Positions 25,301 to 36,626 of a DNA stretch of 64,000 nt are shown here, one piece after another (the first letter of the stretch is position 1; each line of letters begins with the position of its first letter). Under the pieces are notes generated by a model. The model had not been told where the DNA came from, did not search any database, and saw only the letters and a list, made by a program, of their open reading frames with translations. This stretch comes from Pomacea canaliculata (Eukaryota; Mollusca; Gastropoda; Architaenioglossa; Ampullariidae). The stretch is from positions 14,606,252-14,670,251 of the forward strand of contig NC_037595.1 of assembly GCF_003073045.1 (NCBI RefSeq). Direction: 5' to 3'. The position numbers and the translations under genes were made by a program.

Positions 25301-28300
25301 CTAATTATAAAAGGTTAATTCCTGCGCTAATTTAGTAAATTGAGGTGGTGTCCCTTTCATTAGCGCGCTAATTTGAGGCTAATTCACTGACAGGGTTAAT
25401 GTGTGAGCGTATCACTGAGTGCACTAATGGCAGGCAGCACGGCGAGGGCTCGAGCAGCGGCTCCCAGGCTCACAGGCTCAGTAGTGATGCTGCACTTGTT
25501 GGCAAGCGAGGACACTGGGGCTGGGCAACAGGCTCGGCTTGCATCTCCTTTCGTCTCCAGGGTTATTGACCCACGCATACTCTACAGATGCTTTCGGACG
25601 AAAGAAAACACTAAGCAAAATCTGAACTAAGAAATAAATATGATGTCATTGTTCAGCAGAAATAAAATGGTTAAGGTAACTACACATATACGTTTAAATC
25701 CTAATTTTCCTCGTTAAAACTCTCTCCCTCTCTTGTGTTTAATGTCTTTCTCGAAGCCCACCCGTCCTATCTTGAGGCTCACATTGAGGTTTGGAATAAA
25801 AACAAACGCAAACAGTCTGTCAAGGTTGCCGCTCTCCTCGAAACCCCAGCGAGATAAGTTGCACCAACATGAGAAGGAAAACAAACAAGCATTCATTCAG
25901 CTGCAAATTTATGGTATCGCCCATCAAAATATTTATATTAGGCAGCATGAAAACGAAACGAACAATAATCTAAATGAAAAAAACCAGATTTTCAGGTGAG
26001 TACAATGAGCCGTTTGTAAACGTGTAGTCAGAACTTCTAATTGAGTCTAGTCAAGACTTCACACAATGACAAGGAGGAAAGCCATCCCACCCGGTTGAAG
26101 AGAAGTCTACTCTAGAAAATGATGAACACAAACAGCCAGAACAATGGCGACTGGCTCCAGTCCTAACTTCCACAACTAAAACCTTTAGAGGTCTTCAACA
26201 GCCTTGATATCAAAGACAATGCGGTGGTGGTGAGTAGCACACATCCACACAGATTACCGGTCGTCCTCCACAGTCTTTCCTTCCAATGTCCAAAAAGCAG
26301 GTTTATGACAGTTCTGTGCCTACTAGGGAGGTTCTCTTTCAGGGTTATGTATCTCTTCTTGTGTGACCATAGTCAGCACAGCAGGTCCTGTCCACAGGGA
26401 CCCCCCTAGGGACAGCTGCATGAATCGGGGTGCATTATGTACCCACAACACCAGTGTGGCAGTGAGCCTGTCCGTACAAACAATACGCTCTAGCCAGCGA
26501 GGACGGACCTTCATCACCGAGCCCACTAACGAGGTGGTCACGTGTTGCAGGGGGAAACGTCAGCGCTGACGTCAACCGCGAGCACGAGACGCTGACGCTG
26601 TCGGAGGTGATGGCGGCACACCCCGACATCAGAGCAGGAGGCGAGTGGCAGCCCTCCGACTGCGTGGCCAGGTATCGTGTGGCGGTGGTCATCCCCTACA
26701 GAGATCGACTGGCTCACCTCACCGTCCTCCTCGCCCACCTCCTGCCGGTCCTCAAGCGACAGCAACTACACTTCAGGGTCTTCGTCGTCGAGCAGGTAAG
26801 CTGGGGGAGGGAGTGTTGGCAGATCAACAGATAAATCTGGATATCAAGTTTTCTGTAGACTGTGATGTAAAATTTATTTATTGTTACGAAGCGCCTTGAG
26901 CTTGCCCTTAGGGTAGAGATAAGGCGCAATAGAACCGACCTTTGAGTACAGGGGGGATTGTTTGCTGGGATCCCACCCCAGGCCCAGAGCTTATAACGAG
27001 GCTGTTTATCTCGTGGGGACCTGTCGTTGGACACGTGGGATCTTTCCTACTATGGGTAGCAGTGACACCCGGTAGGAAACCGTCAGGTGGCCCACGTCCA
27101 GGAAGAACCAGACATGTGTAGCTAACCTCCATGTATCGGGGGGGATCGGGATGTCTCTCCTATCCGCCACCTGGAGACGCGCTGGGTTGTGGGTGGTTGC
27201 CCTGCTACCCGACTGAGAATCTCCTGGTCTCAGACAGCAGTTTCCTGTATGGCTGACTACAGCTTCATGTCTGTCCACCAGCCTGTCAGCAGTTTGATGT
27301 TTTCCTGTTTGATGTTCTCCTAACAACAGTCCACATAATGCTACTTTTTTTTTCAGCCCTCCCCTCTTTTCCTTTAATTACTAGTTCCCTACTCGTCTTC
27401 CCTGCTGAATCATGACACTTTAGTTCTTGTTATCTGCTTCCTCTTTGCATTTTCCTTATTTGTCTTTTTTTTAATAATCAGTACAGTTGTTCATCCTTCC
27501 GTTCTTCTGTATGTTGTCGATGTCTCGTTCTTGTCCCCAGCGCTAAGAGCACGCTCTCCTTGCGAGCCTGAGTATGGCCTATACACATCAATCATATATT
27601 ATTATTATTTTGTGTGGCTGACTGCAGGTTCCTGTCTGTACACTATACTGTCTTCAAAACCTCAGTACCGACAGACAGGCGCAGCTGCTTATCTTATTCA
27701 CAAAGCGTGCTGTGAGTCATGTAATCTTGCTAACATCCCCTCCCCTCCCCCGATGCTCACAGAAGATTACAATCCTGTGTAATTTTTTTTCCGGACGGAA
27801 GAGCAGACATCTTGCACGGCATGAAGTCGATATTCACTCACGTGTAAAGGATTGCATGCAGTTGCTGCCGTGTGCAGTGTTACCCAAGCTGATAGCCGCA
27901 GGGGAGGTTTGATTTATTGAAATCGTTAGTCACTTACCCAGGCAGCTTGGACAGATTTCGGTCTCACGAGTATATTTCGTGGAATACACTTCTGCCTTCA
28001 AACTTGTGATCATGAGGATCAGTATGGAGTGGTTGTCCTTGAATTAAGCGTGGTCAATCAGCCTGTCGCACCAACCGAAGACCTGCCATCAGCCAATACA
28101 TCAAGAAGCGGGTGGGGCTGGATCGGTCACACCCTGCGAAAGCCGGCCAGCAATTTAACACGACTAGCTCTGGGCTGGAAGCCACAGGGGAGGAGCAGGG
28201 TTGGGAGACCCAGACAGACGTGGAGGAGATCAGTCCATAGAGAGGCGGAGGCAGCTGGCATGACATGGTCCCAACTGGGAAGGGATGCCCATCCGATGGC

Positions 28301-30515
28301 GGGGTGTGGTTGCGGCCCTGTGCTCCACTGGGGGGTGAATAAGAACAAGAACTAGCATGTTCGCAAGCCCGGTTCCACAATTTACGGTGTCACATGTGGG
28401 ATAAAAACTAGACCAAAAAGATATCATCAGATTATTTTGTATTTTACCAAACTCGCGCGTGCGCAGTCAGAAGAGGTCAGGCTTCTAGCTCTTTGACCTT
28501 ACGATGTCTGTAACCCTTCCTCGAGGTCGAAGGTTAGAACATTTCATCATGGCTGCGGAGAAGACTTCAACTTACTTTAATTCACACACACACAGTCTAG
28601 AACAGCGAGAAAAGATGTGGCGGACGTGGGCAGTTGATGTCACGATGACTGGTTCCGTTGATGTGTGCTGCTGTGTATAACCCGGACTAGTTCTGTGTTG
28701 ATGACAGTCCCTGTTGACTGGTTTGTGTCGATGACAATCCCTGTTGATGACAGTCCCTGTTGACTGGCTCTGTGTGTTTCAGTACGGAACCCTGACCTTT
28801 AACAAAGGTCGCATAATGAACGCCGCTTTCAAAGAGGCGTTAAAGATATTCGACTTCCAGTGCGTTGTCTTCCATGATGTCGATCTCATTCCTGAGGACG
28901 ACCGCAACATGTACACCTGTCCCATCATGCCTCGCCACATGTCGGTCGCCATCGACGAAATGAATTACAGGTAATATGTTCGACATACCGACGAAATGAA
29001 TTAAAGGTTATTTAATTACATAATTACGTGTTATTTGCGTGAAATGAAAGTTGATATGACATTGTGTGTGTGGAGGGGATGGGGACACATTGCTTGTGAT
29101 GTTTATTTATACACATTTGTGTATACGTGTGTGCAGACTGGCCTATCAGATGCTGGTGGGGGGCGTGCTCAACATGCGTATGGAGCACTACCAGCTGGTT
29201 AACGGGTACTCCAACATGTACTGGGGCTGGGGTGCTGAGGACGACGACATGTAGCCACGGTGCTGTAAGTTCGTGTGCGTGTGTGTGTGAGTAGCCAGGG
29301 TGCTGTAAGTTCATCTGTGTGTGTGAGTGTGAGTAGCCACGGTGCTGTGAGTTCATGTGTGTGTATGAGTAGCCATGGTGCTGTAAGTGCATGTGCGTGT
29401 GTGTGTGTGTGAGTAGCCATGGTGCTGTAAGTTCAAGCTGTGCTCGTCTTCTCACAGGATACTGCACGTGGGGCTGAAGATTTTCCGACCACCAGCGAAC
29501 ATAGCGCGCTATCAGATGATCAAACACAAGAAACGGAAACCCACGTCCTGGGGCATCAGGTGTGTATGATGACATTATGATCCCTCGCTCACGTTCCTCT
29601 CCTCTCCATCATTTAGTCTCTCTTGCCTCGGTCTTTGAGATCTGTTGTACTATGTTGATTAAGAAAATCATTGTTGTGTAATGTAGAACAGGTAGCCTGA
29701 CGGTTAACCTCAGAACCACAATCTGTATGTTGTACAGCTATGTTGCAAAACAAAACCTCACACAGACTTTTGCAGGCTTGTGAAGGTAAAAGTAACGAGT
29801 CCCTTAACCCAGAGACCTCGAACGTAAGTGGTTTACCGTACCTAGGGCATGGAATGGAGAAGATGGAGTCTCACCCTCCTCTACCCTCCTCTACCCTCCC
29901 TTGAGAAATAATCTCATTTAAAAAACTGTTGGGTGGCAGTTAACAAACCACAGGCCTGAGCAGTGACCGTATGCCCCGCAGTCGAGGGCAATAATAACCA
30001 AACTACAGAACTTTCCTATAGTCTACTACTAATGATGATATTCGATGCTTGTACGGGAGGGAGTGGATTGTTTTACGCCGAACCAGCAACTATATCAGCC
30101 CTGTAGCTTGTACAGGAACCTAAACATTCATATCTATTGCATCTAGGTTGCAAGGTAATAAGTAATAATGAAAGTAATCTGTGAGGAAAACGAGAATAAA
30201 GTGACCAAGTAAATAAAGTTACTTACTACTATGGTAAAGCTGTAAGTGACGTAGGACTGACGTTTGGACGTGTGACTAAGGTAATGTAGGTAATTGAATG
30301 AGACAGAGACCTGAGCCAGGTGTTGCTGGAATGTCGGATAATAATAATAATGTGTGTGTGTGTGCAGGCACAAGCTGCTGGCCACGGCAGTAAAGCGATA
30401 CCAGCTGGACGGCCTGAACAGCGTCCAGTACTCGCTCGTCTTCATCCACTCGGACCCACTGTACACCCACATCATGGTGGACATCGGAAAACCAGATATT
30501 CGCGTCGAGCGGTAG
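18724..30515 (+). CDS. beta-1,4-galactosyltransferase-family enzyme (probable beta-1,4-GalNAc transferase), six coding exons
   Basis: This is a type II Golgi glycosyltransferase of the B4GALT family (GT7), which adds Gal or GalNAc in beta-1,4 linkage to GlcNAc-ended glycans. Exons are 18724-19342, 26551-26795, 28783-28970, 29137-29250 (or to 29259), 29458-29559 and 30368-30515. All splice phases agree, giving about 471 residues. Family landmarks appear in order: CPEEPPLL, SDCVARYRVAVVIPYRDR, RQQLHFRVFVVEQ, FNKGRIMNAAFKEALK, the metal-binding DVDLIPEDD, PRHMSVA, VGGV, WGWGAEDDD, RPPANIARYQMIKH (Met and His metal ligands) and LYTHIMVDIG. The four cysteines matching the two disulfides of bovine B4GALT1 are present. 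A Leu sits where mammalian galactosyltransferases have the donor-selecting Tyr, which in known family members favours UDP-GalNAc. The family call is firm. The exact donor and acceptor are inference. A TAG or a three-residue gap after EDDD is unresolved. Confidence 0.93.
20116..20290 (+). mobile_element. tRNA-derived SINE
   Basis: The head reads as A-box-like cggttagcgcctgtcacc, followed by B-box-like aaggttcagctctcg. The body, cgggcacgctgtt then gcatgtagcatctgttta and ggctggctgccttgccgag, is shared with the copy at 15452. It lies in the intron between the membrane-anchor exon and exon 2. Confidence 0.75.
24670..25065. repeat. 30-bp minisatellite
   Basis: The unit reads ctgtagctacaagcgctgta then cgtcacaagt. 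About four exact copies lie at 24881-25003, with diverged copies on both sides. It creates an artificial repeating peptide frame. Confidence 0.93.
26551..26795 (+). CDS. glycosyltransferase exon 2
   Basis: The acceptor cgtgttgcag precedes the exon and the donor GTAAGC follows it. It is entered in phase 1, so t+gg gives Trp before GNVSADVN, and it is left in phase 0 after VFVVEQ. It encodes the N-terminal part of the GT-A fold: SDCVARYRVAVVIPYRDR (nucleotide-binding strand, with the second Cys of the first disulfide) and LLPVLKRQQLHF. These align with the human B4GALT1 stretches around RDCVSPHKVAIIIPFRNR and LHPVLQRQQLDY, which I recall from the family. Confidence 0.92.
27535..27615 (+). mobile_element. 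SINE/LINE 3' tail fragment
   Basis: Sequence agcgctaagagcacgctctc then atggcctatacacatcaatc runs into ATT repeats, the typical end of a non-LTR-mobilised element. Similar tails lie at about 14925-14995, 26870-26935, 44930-44975 and 46365-46435. Confidence 0.5.
28029..28360 (+). mobile_element. 5'-truncated LINE, 3' end of the reverse-transcriptase ORF
   Basis: The frame encodes GWGWIGHTLRKP, ALGWKPQGRSRVGRPRQTWR and EAEAAGMTWSQLGRDA, the typical C-terminus of non-LTR retrotransposon ORF2 proteins common in molluscs. It ends at a stop followed by an aataagaacaagaac tail. Only about the last 90 residues are present, so it is a dead 5' truncation within intron 2 of the glycosyltransferase gene. 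The clade (RTE-like) is a guess. Confidence 0.8.
28698..28767. repeat. 24-bp direct repeat next to the exon 3 acceptor
   Basis: ttgatgacagtccctgttga then ctgg occurs at 28698-28721 and 28744-28767, with diverged copies further upstream. Confidence 0.85.
28783..28970 (+). CDS. glycosyltransferase exon 3 with the DVD metal motif
   Basis: The exon is entered in phase 0 after gtgtgtttcag and left in phase 2 at tacag|gtaata. It encodes YGTLTFNKGRIMNAAFKEAL, then CVVFHDVDLIPEDDRNMYTC, then PRHMSVAIDEMNYR. The DVD is the Mn2+/nucleotide-sugar motif. The flanking Cys pair matches the second disulfide of the bovine enzyme. A 24-bp direct repeat, copies starting 46 bp apart, ends only 15 bp before this acceptor. 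Confidence 0.94.
29137..29250 (+). CDS. glycosyltransferase exon 4: acceptor-site exon ending at WGWG-EDDD
   Basis: The exon is entered in phase 2. It encodes LAYQMLVGGVLNMRMEHYQL, then VNGYSNMYWGWGAEDDDM. The Leu codon at 29153-29155, two residues before the paired Gly, replaces the Tyr that selects UDP-Gal in mammals. The 3' boundary is ambiguous. A GT donor at 29251 gives an open frame but loses three residues against the family. A donor at 29260 restores exact family length but reads a TAG at 29252-29254 in place of an aromatic residue. The strong GTAAGT at 29265 is out of frame with the next exon. Confidence 0.85.
29251..29445. repeat. minisatellite beginning exactly at the exon 4 donor, about 36-44 bp units, five copies
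   Basis: Units start at 29251, 29291, 29333, 29369 and 29413. Each opens with GTAGCCA, then GGTGCTG and a donor-like GTAAGT (GTGAGT in the third), followed by a variable GT run. The first unit overlaps the end of exon 4, so the array probably arose by duplication of the exon-intron junction. It lies wholly in intron 4, which is only 207 bp. Confidence 0.9.
29458..29559 (+). CDS. glycosyltransferase exon 5 with the Met/His metal ligands
   Basis: The acceptor cttctcacag precedes 29458 and the donor GTGTGT follows 29559. It encodes ILHVGLKIFRPPANIARYQM then IKHKKRKPTSWGI. Met and His of YQMIKH correspond to the two Mn2+ ligands of bovine B4GALT1. The free Cys at the start of that motif in mammals is Tyr here. 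Entered and left in phase 2. Confidence 0.92.
29560..30367. other. intron 5 of the glycosyltransferase gene
   Basis: Nothing recognisable apart from short ATA and GT microsatellites just before the exon 6 acceptor. Confidence 0.6.
30368..30515 (+). CDS. glycosyltransferase exon 6, C-terminus and stop
   Basis: The acceptor is the unusual gtgtgtgtgtgtgcag, made of a GT microsatellite. The exon encodes HKLLATAVKRYQLDGLNSVQ, then YSLVFIHSDPLYTHIMVDIG and a short tail KPDIRVER, then TAG at 30513. DGLNS and PLYT.I.VDIG are family signatures at the normal distance from the C-terminus, so the protein ends naturally. Confidence 0.93.
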
Positions 30516-33500
30516 GACTGGTTGCTGGGGGAAACAGGTGGGGTGGGTGGGAGGGCGTGCTGGCTGCTGCTGCAGGACAAGCAAGCACCACGTGTCGACA
30601 CGAGCTGCCTTTTGAGCCGGAGAACCAGCGTCAGCACTCTGACGCCCTGCGCGACAACTGTTGTCTACTGGCGTGATTCGGTGCCGAGCGACAAGCGAGA
30701 GGCGAACCTATTTCCCTTTATGCCAAGTGTGTGATGTAACACCAAGCCTGTGATGTAACAGCAAGATGTGCAAACCTGTGTGGTGCCACACCAAGCGTGC
30801 GTCATGTGACACCGAGCCTTTGTGTGGTGCGGGTGCGAGCAGGACCCCAGCACCATCATGCAGTGCGTGTAGCTGGCGCCTCGGTCGGCCGCGCGTTTGC
30901 GCAGGTGCGTGGGTTCAGTGATGTCACATCCGGCGTATCTGTGTGTCAGTGAAGCCTACAATTTCTGGTGCTTTTTTTGGTGTGAATGTCTCAGCAAGTC
31001 GGGATGAGTGTTTGTAATTTATGATAGACATCATGAACACTGCGTCAGCTGGAGACCACGCCTGTGAACTTTGCATTTATTGGTTTGTGTAGATGCAGTG
31101 TAGAACACAGTTGTTCCATACACATTTTCTAAAGTAGACAAGATGTACTCTACCGCTGCCTGTTTTTAGCCATAATTATCTGATAATGACGTGTATCTGT
31201 GGCCACAGCCATGTGGCAGGTGATTTTCTCTGGTTGTTGTGTGCTTGTACGGGTGCCGCAGGATAGTCATATCACGGTTTAGTCCCTTTACGACTGTAGA
31301 CGATGGTGACAAAGTGAAGTGTGCAGTCTACTGTTTAGTATTCAACAAAAGGTCCTGTGAAGGGCTTGCATGCATATTTAGCGCATAATGAGTCTGCATT
31401 TTATCTCATTGGCATAAACCACACGGACAGCGAGGAGGATGACAGTGACATGCCCAGATGTCACCGGCACCACTAAGGTATGACGGAGGGTGACTGATCG
31501 GAGGCCTGACCTTGCAAGCCTGCTAAACGTGTGTACAGAGAATGGTGCTAGCCAGGCAGTCAGCTACAACTAGGTAATGATAATAACAACAATAATATTT
31601 TAACTGACTGCTTTAATCATCCAATCAACGCTTAGCAATGTCCTGTGTACTCAGACCGTGTTGGCTGTCACCTGTAAGTCCAGTTTCCTCTAATGATGAC
31701 GTCATGTCATCACTGGGCTGTCCTCAATCGTCGATGATGAGATGGAGTGTGGGATGGGTAAGGGAGGGTCAGGAACGAGCAAACTTAACTGCAGTTGGTT
31801 TGTTCTTAGTATCGAGCTCTTCCACCAAGTAAATCCACAAGATGAGCATTATTACTTGCTGACTGTCGAGTGCAGTTGTACTGTGGTCACAGCTGCCCGC
31901 AGCCTGCAAAGTCTTCGTTGTACTGTCTGTCTGCGTTGTATCTTGTTTGTTTACAACTCTCGGTGTGTGGGCCGTGGTGTTGTTGGCACTGCTAGTCTCT
32001 GTACGTCCTAAGGCACGTGAATGTATCGTGCCCTGCATCACGTGACGGAGTTCGCTTCCCATTTTTTATGAGTATTCCTTGGGAATATTTGTATCAGATT
32101 TAGAAAGGAGTATGCATGTTCTGGGAGCCTTCACCCCTTACCCCAACTCAGGTCAGGATTATGAGTTTGAGATGGAAGAGTGGGGAAGGGATAGGTAGCA
32201 AAAGATTTTTAAGGAGGAGGTTCTGTCAGACGTAGTAATCGAAGGGCTGACGATTAAACTTTCTAAAGCTAAGGACAGAAAAAGGTCGTTAAAAGTTTGC
32301 TTGCCAAGAGGTTAGTGGATCATTTTCTCCAGTTTTATGGGTACTTGTGGTAATTAAGACACATAATGGGACACACCCAGTAGCTGTTATAGCTTCTCAT
32401 AAAACTTTCGATGTGATAGTAAACGTTCAGTGGATACGAGTTTAGTGAGACAAGGGACAGAGGCAACAACTGCACTTGGCGGTTGTGGCTGTAGTGACAT
32501 GAACTGCACTCACGCCGATGGTCACAATGATGTGTTCAGCAGCAGTCGCCATAGGCCTCTGGCCCCATATTGTTTGACTTTGCTACATGATGGATTTCAT
32601 CACTAGCATATTCTTCTAGTTTTTAACTGTTGTATAATGATCCCAGCAAGTGGGGCTAAAGCTGTGCGAGTTGTTGCTAAACTCGAGGCAAGCATTTGTT
32701 GTGACTCAGGCTTGATGTCTGTCAGCTCTGCTCATACTGCAGTCATGATCCTAGTGGACCCATCACCATTGTTCTCTCTCTCCCACTTTATCTGTTTTAG
32801 AGACAATTTGTATCACGTGTTACTTCCTGAATCACAACAGCAACAATAAAATCACCACTTTCACCCATTTTTCTGACAAGCACTTGCCTCATTCCTGCTC
32901 AATGTACGAGCACTTCAGGCCGAGCCCCAACTTCCCGAGTTTTTAATATTTTTTCCCAGTACATTAGTTGTGAATAACAACTGAACAGATTGTCCCAACA
33001 GTTAATGCTCTAAAGTACATAATGGGTTGAATTGTGTGTCAGTCACATCACATTTAATTGAAAGAATCTACTGTCTGGTATGCTCGCTATTTGTATTAAC
33101 TATGCTAACTCTGCTTTCACGGATGGGGAGGCGATGTCTAGTGATAATATTGTTCCACAGTGCACTTGACACAATGGTGGTGTCGCTGTAGAGGTGGTAA
33201 ACAGTGAGATCAGGCTAGTGGTATCAAAGCTAAAGACACAGTGGCGAGTGCTGCTGATCAAACGACGACAATATGGGAAGCATGCGAGGGTTGCCAGCCT
33301 CCAGCCTCAACATTAGTCAATGCCAATAATGTAGGATCAGATGTCGCTACACTCCAGAGACGTAGTGAGCTCTCGGAGAAGCTGGTGCTACAAGATGGGG
33401 TAATGGAAAAGGTGGAACAAGGATGTTTTTGTGTATATTTATATAAACACAGTCCTTGGGCAGAGCAAGTATATAGGGTCCTCGGGCGGAGCAAGCAGAT

Positions 33501-36500
33501 GGTGCACTACTTTTGGTGCCATTGTTGAGCACAGAGGTGCAAACATTTGTATTTCTAATTATGTCGGTGACAACATCTGGGGTAAAGCCTATTGTTGTGC
33601 TCTCAGTTCTGTCTCGTCACTGTCAGGTAGGATTAGTTGAAAACAGTGCCTGGAGTTGTCCAGGATCTCCGTGCCCAGACTGGTATGTTCATGGGAGCCA
33701 AGTAATCCACCAGCGCCAATCCTACCATGCATGTAGCCAGAAAACACCACGGTCCTGCCTGTGTCAAGCTCGTTGCTTGAGATTTTTTCACAATGGTGAG
33801 AGCGTAGGACTGTGCAGTACGAGTAGCAGCTCTTGTCACGAGGTCTTGAGTGACTGGAGTCTGTGATGCTGCTCACGACTTGCATAACCTGAACCAGTGA
33901 GTACCACAACAGCTTTTACCGACCAGGAAAATTTCAGCACCGTGCTCTAAAAGAGGTCTTCAACAACGTTGCTGGGAATAATCCATATACCCTTATATGC
34001 CCTTGTATACAACTTTCCACGTGGAAGGGCTGCTCTTAAAAATTACTTTCTCTGTTTGTTCGGGGCTTTTTTGTTGTTGTTTTCTTTACTCCAGCAGCAC
34101 ATAATAATAAAAGTCAGTGGTACTCCAGACGTTGTGGATTCAGACCAACGCCAACAGAAGCAAGAATCTCTATGACAAGCTCGCAGTTTATTTGGTGGTG
34201 GAAACGGTGATAATTTATGTAGGTGGCCCTATTTTCTCTAAATGGTAAACTACATTTCTCTTCGTGGAGTTTGTTGTGACATTTTGCACAGTATGCCATC
34301 CCAATACCACGAATAGTCAATGGTACTCATGTTAATAGTACTGAGTTATTCTATTTTCTTGAAAACTAATAGGGGAAAGGCCCACGGGATTATAAGTCTA
34401 GTCTGCTTAAAAAAAACAATCCATCTAGTCCCTTTCACTGTTTGGTGCGCATGCATAATGCAACAGTTGATTTTACAGGTAAAATTTTCAATTTTCACAC
34501 ACAATTTTCAATAGAACTTCTATAGAATGCAATTTCTATTGAAAGAAAATGTATATTTACCTCTAGAATCTGAACGTCTTTGGGCAGAGCAGGGCAAATG
34601 AGTATGAAAGTGGGCGTGGCTGTTGCCTGGCATATTTGACAAAGTCACCTAACCATTCTTAGCTTATGTATAGAACAGTCAGCACACAGCTTTAAACAGT
34701 ACTGTGATGAAAATGGCCAACACCTTTAAAGCATAAGCACACTCTTTCAGTCAATGTTGTGTGGGTTCCACTACTTCAATCAAATTATGCTTTTATTTAG
34801 ACGCATGTTCAGTAGAAACTAATCATGGTGAAACAAGTGTACACTGTGCAGCAAGCATGAAGTTTCATGGAATGCCATGTCAATATGCAAGGCCTTTCAT
34901 TTTAACTTATTGTTTTGTATCTTCTACACTAATGTTCTGTGATGCTTTACTCAGAGAATCCTTACCTGCAATATTGTTAACGTTTGTTCCTTTTTTCTTT
35001 ATTAGTGATGATATGAAATCTGTTAAAGGATCTATGCGAAAATATACTTTAATCAGATCTGTGTTCGCATGACCACTGCCCTTTGTGATGTTTTTGAAAA
35101 TCAGATGTCGGTCCTTCTAACACGAAACTGATGAATATTTTCTGTATAGGGAGTGACTGTGCCCACAGCTATGTGCAAATAAAGATATGCCATAGTTTTT
35201 AGCTGTATGTTGTCAATGTGAATGTAGGCATAGTATTAATTTGTTTCATTCTGAGGCAAAAACTGTTCACTCAAACATAATTCATAAAACATCTCTCCTT
35301 TCATTTTTTTTTTTTTTTTCGTTTTTGTTTAAAATTCATCGGAGTGCCCAGAAGAAAACTATATGGAAAAAATATGCCCAGAAGGGCGCTTCCATGGTGA
35401 AATTTTGATTACATATACAAACACTTCAGCTGCAAGATGTTTTTAAGCTTATGAGCACAACCAGAATATGATAAATTCAAAAGCAAATGAATCTTTTTTA
35501 ATGCAGACATCATCTGACAAGTGATGAACAAAATAAAAATATTTGTGGGTATTTTTGGACAAACACTTCATCTGCAAACATCAAGCTGCATAGTAGCAGT
35601 CAACAGCAGATTTAAAGATCTACTATAGCGCAAAACATTTTTCAAATGACTGGAATGAGCTCTGTACAATGTAATCTTATTATTGAGTGAACCACTTTCT
35701 CCACTTACTTCTTCCTGAGATATGGGTCTACAAACATCACCATGGAGAAAGGTATAAAATCCTGATCACAAGTCAAAATATTTATACCAAATACCAAATG
35801 TGTTCATTTGACATATTTGCGGAGGTAAGTCTGTGGTTTCAAAAAGATGTGTGGACCCTTAAGCATCAGCATTAACTAAACGTCACTTTCCCAAAATTGC
35901 TAGCATGGAAAATTATGATGTGAAAATGGAAAGGCATGCATTAGCACCATATTTTAAACAATCTTAAAACTGAAGACTAAAGTAATCTATATTTAAAATA
36001 CTGCAGAAAAAAGGATAAAGGTCTATTTCTTGCACCTCAAAGAAAACGTTAGCGATAAGGCAAAGGCTGGCTGATTTTTTACCAAAAAAAGAGAGATAAA
36101 TGTCCTTTCACATACACATAAGCTTCACATTCTTTCCTCTTTCACCACCCAGCACTGTCTTCTAGCGTCCAGGCTAGCTCCATGTCACTCCTTGCTTTCT
36201 CATGACAGTGCTTTAACAGGAAATTAGAGTTTTTATATTATGATAGTGCTTTAACAGTGTGAAATTTAGTCTTTACCCTTCTAAATTGTCTGAGACAGAG
36301 CTTAATATCTTTATTAAATATAAAATACTTTATATATATTATATACACGCTTTCCACAAAGTAATTGTACTAGTTACGTATTATGCATGGATTACAAATT
36401 GTAAATATAATTATTATTTGTTACTGGTGTGCAAATTAGGAATCAAAAGTCACAGCCTCTACATACCCCAGTACATCCTTTGTGCACATGCTTCTGGAAC

Positions 36501-36626
36501 ACAGAAAGTTTGATGCAAAAGCAAGAAGCCTCCAAACTGTTCACTCACAGTCCAGGGATTTAAAATAAAAACAACTCAGCCATACTGTTTTGCAGCTAAC
36601 TGAAGTTGTACGACAGCTACTAAATA
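30516..36626. other. 3' UTR and intergenic DNA between convergent genes
   Basis: The glycosyltransferase 3' UTR must begin here. AATAAA signals occur (for example near 32845 and 35177), but none is decisive. Frames at 33241-33528 (+) and 33589-33909 (-) resemble nothing I know. The GC-richer 32.1-33.9 kb part may hold an old repeat. Confidence 0.45.

Larger units (their letters stand above)
19343..26550. other. first intron of the glycosyltransferase gene (7.2 kb)
   Basis: It contains a degenerate repeat at 19665-19890 (actttaaacacaag-like motif every 90 bp or so), a SINE (20116) and a 30-bp minisatellite (24670-25065). No other gene is recognisable. Confidence 0.6.

Noticed and set aside
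29024-29575. Long minus-strand frame rich in THTHTH and TAPWLL
   Set aside because: It is the antisense of the exon 4 donor minisatellite and exons 4 and 5.
33241-33909. Possible gene or retro-element between the convergent genes
   Set aside because: Frames of 95-117 codons on both strands show no domain, no coding-like composition and no element ends.
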